7,198 nt of DNA from JAJPXC01 sp964562375 (GTDB taxonomy: Bacteria > Bacteroidota > Bacteroidia > Bacteroidales > Muribaculaceae), in contig CAZLSW010000117.1 of the NCBI GenBank assembly GCA_964562375.1, positions 1 through 7,198 of the forward strand, in the 5' to 3' direction. This document shows, piece after piece, positions 1-4,492 of this stretch. Under the pieces are notes generated by a model that saw nothing but the letters and a program-made list of their open reading frames with translations, had not been told where the DNA came from and made no database searches. A program made the position numbers and the translations under genes. How positions within the stretch are numbered: the first letter of the stretch is position 1; the number at the start of each line of letters is the position of its first letter.

Positions 1-1
1 G

Positions 2-55
2 GAAGAAGAGTTGATCGCACTCCTCCCCCACAACTACAAGAAATCCCAGGCCTGA
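2..55 (+). CDS. 3' end of an unidentified protein (5' end outside window)
   Basis: An open frame runs from the window edge to a TGA at 53-55 and encodes EEELIALLPHNYKKSQA. I do not recognise the family from 17 residues. Two things support it as real coding sequence: the hydrophilic, ordinary composition of the peptide, and a hairpin plus T-run that begins inside its last codons and would end the transcript just after the stop. Another frame is also open across this short piece, so the assignment rests mainly on the terminator placement. It is read in the same direction as fprA but is separated from it by about 440 nt and a terminator, so the two are probably not one operon. Confidence 0.45.
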   Translation, partial: EEELIALLPHNYKKSQA

Positions 56-71
56 GGGCTAGGGATTTTTT
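41..71 (+). terminator. Intrinsic terminator of the upstream partial gene
   Basis: AAATCCC (41-47) pairs perfectly with GGGATTT (62-68) around a 14-nt loop, and the loop itself contains GCC/GGC that could extend pairing. The right arm runs into six consecutive T (66-71). The hairpin overlaps the stop codon at 53-55, so it would terminate transcription immediately after the gene. Stem and T-run are read directly; terminator activity is inferred. Confidence 0.6.
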
Positions 72-137
72 AGTTCCGCACAAGACGTCGTATTTCGGAT
101 GGTTACCTTCATTCCCCCACCCCACCATCCTCTCCCC

Positions 138-168
138 TTAAAGCATTGAAGCTTTAAAGCTTTAAAGC
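138..168. repeat. AGCTTTAA tandem/palindromic repeat
   Basis: AGCTTTAA occurs twice in tandem (150-157 and 158-165), followed by AGC. TTAAAGC at 138-144 is the reverse complement of GCTTTAA at 151-157, so a 7-bp stem with a 6-nt loop can form. It sits at the left border of the G-free tract. No function is evident. Confidence 0.5.
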
Positions 169-468
169 CCCCTTCTCCCTTTTTCCTCCTTCTCCCTTTC
201 CTCCTTCTCCCTTTCCTCCTTTTATCCCTTTACCCTTCCTCCTTTATTTCTTTACCCCTTTATTCCTTTCCCCTTTATTCCTTTCCCCCTTTTATCCCTT
301 TCCCCTTTCCCTTTATTCCTTTTCCCCTTTATTCCTTTCCCCTTCCTCCTTTATTCCTTCCCCCCTTTATTCCTTTCCCTTTATTCCTTCCCCCCTTTAT
401 CCCCCTTTATCCCTTTCCCCTTTATTCCTTTCCCCCTTTATTCCTTTCTTCCATTCACTAATTTTTTT
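168..468. repeat. G-free C/T-rich low-complexity repeat tract upstream of fprA
   Basis: The plus strand has no G in 301 consecutive bases and very few A, nearly all in TTTA or TTTAT. The left part (about 169-222) repeats a CTCCCTTTCCTCCTT-like unit. The right part (259-444) holds nine copies of TTTATTCC, starting at 259, 274, 312, 328, 350, 366, 380, 421 and 437. Five neighbouring pairs are 14-16 nt apart, joined by C-runs of variable length, which looks like a degenerate minisatellite. No start-to-stop frame of coding character is visible. It ends right at the fprA promoter. It may have expanded by slippage or unequal exchange, and the C-runs may form non-B DNA. Confidence 0.85.
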
Positions 469-469
469 G

Positions 470-477
470 TAACTTCG
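470..477 (+). promoter_or_regulatory. fprA promoter, Bacteroidetes -7 box (TAACTTCG)
   Basis: TAACTTCG matches the Bacteroidetes -7 consensus TAnnTTTG with one mismatch. Its last base is 23 nt before the fprA ATG, leaving a short leader of roughly 15 nt. A run of seven T (462-468) lies directly upstream. I see no convincing -33 TTTG; the expected place falls inside the C/T-rich tract. The consensus is established for this phylum; use of this site is inferred. Confidence 0.55.
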
Positions 478-499
478 CGGTTTAAAGATCTTATAGGAT

Positions 500-1681
500 A
501 TGAACAACGAAATTTCTAAGGATATTAGGTATATCGGGGCCGATGACTTGTACCTCGATCTGTTTGAGAGCCAATACGTTTGCCCCGAGGGGATGTCTTA
601 CAACTCATGGGTGATTCTCGACGAGAAAATCGCCATCATGGACACCATCGACCTGCGCTGCGCGCAAGAATGGCGTGACAATCTCGACCGCGTGCTCGAC
701 GGCCGCGAGCCGGCTTATCTCGTGGTGCAACACCTTGAGCCTGACCATAGCGCGCTGATCAAGGAGACGATGGAGCGATTCCCCGCACTGACGCTCGTTG
801 GCTCAGTGGCCTGCATCCGCATGTTGCCCCAATTCTTTGACGGCGAAACTTTCGAAGGCCGCACAATGGCCGTAAAGGATGGCGACACCCTGTCGCTCGG
901 CAGCCACACCCTGCAATTCTTCACCGCCCCTATGGTACACTGGCCCGAGGTGATTATGACATACGAGCAAAAGGAGCGTGTGCTGTTCACAGCCGACGGT
1001 TTCGGCAAATTCGGCGCCGTTTGCAACGAGAAGGAGGACGATTGGGCATGCGAGGCGCGTCGCTATTACTTCAATATCTGCGGCAAATACGGCGCGCAGG
1101 TAATGTCGGCGCTTAAGAAAATGGAGCCCCTGAAAGTGGATGTGATCGCACCCTTGCACGGCCCCGTGTTGCGCGGCGAGGCCATGCGCAAGGCCATCGA
1201 CCTGTATTACACCTGGAGCAGCTACAAGCCTGAGAAAGAGGGCGTGTTTATCGCCTATGGCAGCTTCCATGGAGGCACAGCCGCCGCTGCCCGTGAGCTG
1301 GCTAAGATGCTGGAGGAAAAAGGCGTTGACGTGGAGGTAAAGGACCTCGCCCGCGAGGATATGGCCGAGGCCGTGGAGAGCGCCTTCGAGCACAGCGCCA
1401 CAGTAATCATGTCGCCCACCTACGACGCTGGCGTGATGCCCGTTGTGGCCGATTTCGTGCGCCATCTCGAACACAAGGCATGGCAGAAACGTCGCGTGGC
1501 AATCGTCGAGAACGGCTCTTGGGGACCTCAGGCCGCCCGCCTCATCAAGGGGATACTCTCAACTATGAAAGAGATTGAGATTGTAGAGCCCACCGTGACA
1601 ATCCGCACCCGCCTCAACGACGCCGCCCTCGCCCAGCTCGCCGCCCTCGCCACCGCCCTCGCTACCCCGGCAAAGGAATAA
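500..1681 (+). CDS. fprA: Flavodiiron protein FprA (A-type flavoprotein, O2/NO reductase)
   Basis: Flavodiiron proteins are cytoplasmic enzymes that reduce O2 to water and/or NO to N2O with electrons usually passed from rubredoxin through FMN, protecting anaerobes. Residues 1-245 form a metallo-beta-lactamase-like domain. The di-iron ligands are visible: H78-x-E80-x-D82-H83, H147 (in HWPE), D166 (in TADGF) and H220 (in PLHGP). Residues about 248-390 form a flavodoxin domain with the FMN phosphate loop (AYGSFHGGT) and SPTYDAG. At 393 residues it has the usual length for the two-domain class, and there is no fused rubredoxin or flavin reductase, so a separate electron donor is needed. No rubredoxin gene lies nearby. 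The ATG start is supported by the promoter box 23 nt upstream; no Shine-Dalgarno is present. It appears to be monocistronic, with a long hairpin 50 nt after the stop. O2 versus NO preference cannot be read from the sequence. Confidence 0.95.
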   Translation: MNNEISKDIRYIGADDLYLDLFESQYVCPEGMSYNSWVILDEKIAIMDTIDLRCAQEWRDNLDRVLDGREPAYLVVQHLEPDHSALIKETMERFPALTLVGSVACIRMLPQFFDGETFEGRTMAVKDGDTLSLGSHTLQFFTAPMVHWPEVIMTYEQKERVLFTADGFGKFGAVCNEKEDDWACEARRYYFNICGKYGAQVMSALKKMEPLKVDVIAPLHGPVLRGEAMRKAIDLYYTWSSYKPEKEGVFIAYGSFHGGTAAAARELAKMLEEKGVDVEVKDLAREDMAEAVESAFEHSATVIMSPTYDAGVMPVVADFVRHLEHKAWQKRRVAIVENGSWGPQAARLIKGILSTMKEIEIVEPTVTIRTRLNDAALAQLAALATALATPAKE

Positions 1682-1730
1682 AGAAGGCAGTAAATTAATT
1701 TAAAGGGAGAATAGTAACTAGCCTAATCTT

Positions 1731-1806
1731 TTAAAGGAGGAAAGGGAAAAAAGGATTAAAGAACTCCGTCCTAGCTCCTTTCCCCTTTAATCCTTTCCTC
1801 CTTTAA
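1731..1806 (+). terminator. Long inverted repeat downstream of fprA, possible terminator
   Basis: TTAAAGGAGGAAAGG (1731-1745) is perfectly complementary to CCTTTCCTCCTTTAA (1792-1806), a 15-bp stem. Inside it ATTAAAG (1755-1761) pairs with CTTTAAT (1785-1791), leaving a 9-nt bulge on the left arm and a 23-nt loop. It follows the fprA stop by 50 nt, so it probably marks the transcript end, but no clean T-run follows. The left arm is identical over 16 nt to the hairpin arm at 3449-3464. Confidence 0.55.
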
Positions 1807-1920
1807 CAAAAATCTTTCCTCCTTTAATCCTCTCTTCCTTTAACAAAAGCCCATCTTTCCTCCTTTTATCCTTTCCTCCTTTAACTAGTATCTATCTCTT
1901 TTCCCCCTTTCCTCCTTTAA
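1776..1920. repeat. C/T-rich block with repeated TTTCCTCCTTT units
   Basis: TTTCCTCCTTT occurs at 1794-1804, 1815-1825, 1856-1866, 1872-1882 and 1908-1918, usually followed by AA(C), with spacers such as AAAATC and AAAGCCCATC. Further single copies lie at 212-222 (inside the G-free tract) and 3483-3493, and inverted copies at 1733-1743 and 3451-3461. This block fills most of the 269-nt gap between fprA and the four-helix-bundle gene. I see no coding frame and no clear -7 box in it. The core CCTCCTTT equals the anti-Shine-Dalgarno part of 16S rRNA; whether this means anything is unknown. Confidence 0.75.
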
Positions 1921-1950
1921 CGCTATTAACAATCATTTAACCCCAATATC

Positions 1951-2718
1951 ATGAATAATACTAATAAGCCCCCACGATTCGGAAGCAACAACAGATTCAT
2001 GATCCTGCAAAGCTGGCTTTGGGCCGAAATTATCCACTATTATACAGTGGATCTGTGCACTAAAATCCTCAATAAGAACAACGACCCCACAGGCCGTTAT
2101 TACGACCAAATGACCCAAGCGGCAAGATCAGTGGCAGCCAATATCGCAGAAGGCTCCTCTCGCCATCGCACATCCACTAAAACCGAGCTTTCTCTCCTGG
2201 ACGTGGCTGCTGGAAGCCTATCCGAATTAGTTTCAGATCTTTTTCACCATTCATTAAGGAATAAAATCAGGTTATGGGATAGTAATGAGCCTAATTTCCG
2301 GGGGGCCCAACAACTCCAAGTGGCTCCTGCTCGCTATGAGGGGAGCTGGACGGCGGCGTGCCAAAAGCATCTATTACAACACATTGAGGCTTTTAGACAA
2401 TGGCTGGGCAACGACTCACTGGAGGTGGCGGTTAATTCCTTGATGATTTCAGCCGAGAGATTGAAATTAATGCTTCAAGCCCAAATGAATCAGCTTCATC
2501 AAGAGTTTTTGAAGGAGGGGGGATTCACCGAAAAACTTAGTGCTGAGCGGCTTGAGGCCAAAAGCCATCAACAGGAGTTAACCACACCCCGCTGCCCAAT
2601 ATGTAACGGCCCAATGCAGAAAAAGATGGCTCAAAAAGGAGGAAACCACGGCAATCCTTTCTGGAGTTGCTGCCAATTTCCCCAATGTAAAGGCACTCGA
2701 CCCTGGAACTACAAGTAA
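1951..2718 (+). CDS. Four-helix-bundle (S23/IVP-like) protein with C-terminal C4 zinc finger
   Basis: Residues about 15-185 look like the four-helix-bundle family first known from proteins encoded in 23S rRNA intervening sequences, which also includes the Avd-like proteins. The hallmark is QMTQAARSVAANIAEGSSR (53-71), with helical stretches at about 16-42, 75-100, 135-152 and 157-190. Residues 212-252 form a topoisomerase-type C4 zinc finger: C215-P-x-C218, then C240-x5-C246 ending in KGTRPW. Bundle plus zinc finger resembles the proteins annotated 'four helix bundle suffix domain-containing'. The molecular role of that group is not established; RNA or DNA binding is a reasonable inference from the zinc finger and the relatives. 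No signal peptide or membrane segment is seen. Codon use is more A/T-rich than in fprA or prs, which may indicate transfer. It lies between C/T-rich repeat blocks, with no clear promoter box. No reverse transcriptase or rRNA sequence is nearby, so it is not part of a diversity-generating retroelement here. Confidence 0.82.
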   Translation: MNNTNKPPRFGSNNRFMILQSWLWAEIIHYYTVDLCTKILNKNNDPTGRYYDQMTQAARSVAANIAEGSSRHRTSTKTELSLLDVAAGSLSELVSDLFHHSLRNKIRLWDSNEPNFRGAQQLQVAPARYEGSWTAACQKHLLQHIEAFRQWLGNDSLEVAVNSLMISAERLKLMLQAQMNQLHQEFLKEGGFTEKLSAERLEAKSHQQELTTPRCPICNGPMQKKMAQKGGNHGNPFWSCCQFPQCKGTRPWNYK

Positions 2719-2723
2719 TGAGA

Positions 2724-2764
2724 TCCTTTAACGACTATCCCTCCCTCCTTCTATCCTTTTATCC
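2724..2764. repeat. Short C/T-rich spacer, degenerate repeat
   Basis: A TCCTTTAACGACT-like start is followed by CCCTCCCTCCTTCTATCCTTTTATCC-type sequence (described here only by type), resembling the blocks before and after fprA. It has no purine-rich partner, so it cannot form the hairpin seen at 1731-1806 or 3451-3493. It is the only notable element in the 100-nt gap before the DJ-1 family gene. Confidence 0.5.
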
Positions 2765-2818
2765 AATCACTGCGGTAAACAATGGCTCGTCATCGGTGTT
2801 TTTATAGAAAAACATCCA

Positions 2819-3433
2819 ATGAAGAAGTTACTTGTGGCGGTGATAGCCGCTTTAACCGTTATGACAATGAAATCTCAGAAATCTTACATCTTCTACGCCG
2901 ACGGCGTGGAGGAGGTGGAAGCCGTGGCCACGGTCGACGCCCTGCGCCGTGGTGGATTGGAAGTAGTGACCGTTGCCGTGGGCGACTCCACAACAGTGAC
3001 AGGCGCTACGGGACAAAAACTTATAGCCGACGCTCTGATAGGCGATGTCGACATGTCCGACGCTCAATGGATCATCATCCCCGGTGGCGTCCCTGGCGCA
3101 CCCAATCTCCACGCCAACGCCCGAGTAAACGAGATTATTAAGACCCAATGGGCGCGCGGCGGCAAAATCGCCTCAATCTGTGCCGGGCCAGCCGTGGTAC
3201 TCGCCCCTACGGGCATACTTAAAGGAATGAAGGCCACCTGTTACCCCGGCCTTGGCAACGATATCGAGTCGGCGGGCGGCACCTACGTGGAGCAGCCCGT
3301 GGTGGTTGACGGCAACCTCATCACCTCGGAAGGCCCCGGCACCACATTGCAATTCGCTGGCGCCATCATCTCGGCCACCCTCGGTCCCGACAAAGCACGA
3401 GAAACCCTCTCCAGCATGCTGGCGGGAGAATAG
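2819..3433 (+). CDS. DJ-1/PfpI (YajL/ThiJ-like) family protein
   Basis: The DJ-1 core spans about residues 21-200. It has the conserved acidic residue E34 in ADGVEEVEA (equivalent to human DJ-1 Glu18), the nucleophile-elbow cysteine C121 in SICAGP (equivalent to Cys106) and the EGPGTTLQFA segment that lines the site. The histidine of human DJ-1 (His126) is replaced by tyrosine Y142 in TCYPG. Relatives are linked to protection from oxidative or carbonyl stress and some have glyoxalase activity; which applies here cannot be decided. The first 16 residues (MKKLLVAVIAALTVMT) are an extension before a second in-frame ATG at 2867. They look like a signal peptide or anchor, with KK and 12 hydrophobic residues, but lack a good cleavage site. 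From Met17 the protein would be about 188 residues, the usual family length. Neither start has a clear -7 box. The gene is convergent with prs and shares a hairpin with it. Confidence 0.9.
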   Translation: MKKLLVAVIAALTVMTMKSQKSYIFYADGVEEVEAVATVDALRRGGLEVVTVAVGDSTTVTGATGQKLIADALIGDVDMSDAQWIIIPGGVPGAPNLHANARVNEIIKTQWARGGKIASICAGPAVVLAPTGILKGMKATCYPGLGNDIESAGGTYVEQPVVVDGNLITSEGPGTTLQFAGAIISATLGPDKARETLSSMLAGE

Positions 3434-3450
3434 GAAGCCTTCCAAAAGTT

Positions 3451-3493
3451 AAAGGAGGAAAGGGGCCTATTCACTGGCGTCCTTTCCTCCTTT
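3451..3493. terminator. Bidirectional terminator between convergent genes
   Basis: AAAGGAGGAAAGG (3451-3463) pairs perfectly with CCTTTCCTCCTTT (3481-3493): 13 bp with a 17-nt loop. It lies 17 nt after the DJ-1 family stop and 19 nt beyond the prs stop on the other strand, as expected for a shared terminator. On the plus strand the stem runs into TTTTGTCTTT; on the minus strand it is followed by AACTTTT. The stem is made from the same repeat as the hairpin after fprA. Confidence 0.75.
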
Positions 3494-3512
3494 TGTCTTT
3501 AATTAAATTATT

Positions 3513-4457
3513 TTATTTAATCAGGTATTGCGAGGAGATGGATTGGTTTTCGTGGATGCGGCGGATGGTGTCGGCGAAGAGGCGAGCTACCGATATGATG
3601 GTGGCCTTCTTGCAATCCTTGTTGAAGGGAATTGAATTGGTGAAAATCATCTCGGAAAGGGCCGAGTCGTCGACGCGCTTCGAGGCCGGGTCGCTCATGA
3701 TAGCGTGTGAGGCGAGGGCGCGCACGCTCTTGGCACCTTGCTGCATCATCAGGTCGGCAGCCTTGGTGATGGTGCCAGCCGTGTCAACCATGTCGTCGAG
3801 CAATATGACGTTCTTATCCTGCACATCGCCGATGACGGTCATTTTCTCCACCACGTTGGCCTTGGCACGCTGCTTGTGGCAAAGCACCAGGGGCACGTTG
3901 AGATATTTGGCGTAATTGTTGGCACGCTTGGCTCCGCCCACGTCGGGAGTAGCCATCACAAGGTCGTCGAGGCCCAGGCTCTGGATGTAGGGGATGAACA
4001 CCGACGACGCGTAGAGGTGGTCGACGGGCACGTTGAAAAAGCCCTGAATCTGGTCGGCGTGCAGGTCCATCGTGATCACGCGGTCAACTCCGGCGGTGCT
4101 CAACAGGTCGGCCACAAGCTTGGCGGCGATCGACACGCGGGGCTTGTCCTTGCGGTCCTGTCGCGCCCATCCGAAGTAAGGCATCACGGCAACAATCGAC
4201 TTGGCCGAGGCGCGCTTGGCGGCGTCGATCATCAACAGGAGCTCCATGAGGTTGTCGCTCGGCGGGAAGGTGGATTGCACGAGATATACCTCGCAGCCGC
4301 GTATCGACTCCTCGAAGGATACCTCAAACTCGCCGTCGGCAAAATGCTGGATATTCATTTTGCCAAGCTCCACGCCCAGCTCACGGGTGATCTCCTCGGC
4401 CATGTAGCGCGAGCGCTCACCTGAAAACACTTTGATGGGGGGTAAGAAATTGTTCAT
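3513..4457 (-). CDS. prs: Ribose-phosphate pyrophosphokinase (PRPP synthetase)
   Basis: Makes 5-phosphoribosyl-1-pyrophosphate from ribose 5-phosphate and ATP in the cytoplasm, the precursor for purines, pyrimidines, NAD, histidine and tryptophan. From the chosen start it has 314 residues, normal for class I enzymes. Visible motifs are FADGE (39-43), the ATP-site segment PYFGWARQDRKDKPR (93-107), the catalytic histidine H133 in TMDLHADQ, and the PRPP-binding loop DDMVDTAGT (221-229). An in-frame TTG at 4485-4487 would add ten residues, MHHHSSFPID, but it lies inside a perfect promoter box. The ATG at 4455-4457 is therefore the likely start, and MNNFLPPIKVFSG fits the family N-terminus. It lies 32 nt after the amylase gene in the same direction but has its own promoter, so it is probably transcribed both alone and by read-through. 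It is convergent with the DJ-1 family gene. Confidence 0.96.
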   Translation of the reverse strand: MNNFLPPIKVFSGERSRYMAEEITRELGVELGKMNIQHFADGEFEVSFEESIRGCEVYLVQSTFPPSDNLMELLLMIDAAKRASAKSIVAVMPYFGWARQDRKDKPRVSIAAKLVADLLSTAGVDRVITMDLHADQIQGFFNVPVDHLYASSVFIPYIQSLGLDDLVMATPDVGGAKRANNYAKYLNVPLVLCHKQRAKANVVEKMTVIGDVQDKNVILLDDMVDTAGTITKAADLMMQQGAKSVRALASHAIMSDPASKRVDDSALSEMIFTNSIPFNKDCKKATIISVARLFADTIRRIHENQSISSQYLIK

Positions 4458-4484
4458 ATCGATTGGAAAGGATGAATGGTGATG

Positions 4485-4492
4485 CAAAGTTA
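4485..4492 (-). promoter_or_regulatory. prs promoter, perfect -7 box overlapping the amylase stop codon
   Basis: On the minus strand TAACTTTG is an exact match to the Bacteroidetes consensus TAnnTTTG. Its first three bases are the TAA stop of the amylase gene (4490-4492). It ends 28 nt before the prs ATG, implying a leader of about 20 nt. I do not find a clear -33 TTTG in the upstream amylase coding sequence. The box decides the prs start, because the upstream TTG would lie within the promoter. Confidence 0.7.

Noticed and set aside
259..444. Regularly spaced repeats as a possible CRISPR array
   Set aside because: The repeated word is only 8 nt, spacing is irregular (14-41 nt), the intervening sequence is itself C/T-rich repeat rather than unique spacer, and there are no cas genes.
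803..1474. Long open frame opposite fprA (223 codons)
   Set aside because: Antisense to a gene with complete catalytic motifs. The composition (rich in His, Gly and Ala) is that of a mirror frame, and there is no promoter.
1731..1745. AAAGGAGG as a Shine-Dalgarno site for a small gene
   Set aside because: No start codon follows at a suitable distance with a sensible frame. The motif is the arm of a hairpin, and Shine-Dalgarno use is weak in this phylum.
1951..2718. Diversity-generating retroelement (Avd-like protein)
   Set aside because: No reverse transcriptase, template/variable repeat pair or target gene is present, and the protein carries a zinc finger not expected for Avd.
2782..3141. 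Overlapping frame at the start of the DJ-1 family gene
   Set aside because: Arg-rich, low-complexity translation in another frame of the DJ-1 coding sequence, which has clear family motifs.
3738..4424. Long open frame opposite prs (228 codons)
   Set aside because: His/Val/Gly-rich mirror frame of the highly conserved prs gene, with no recognisable domain.
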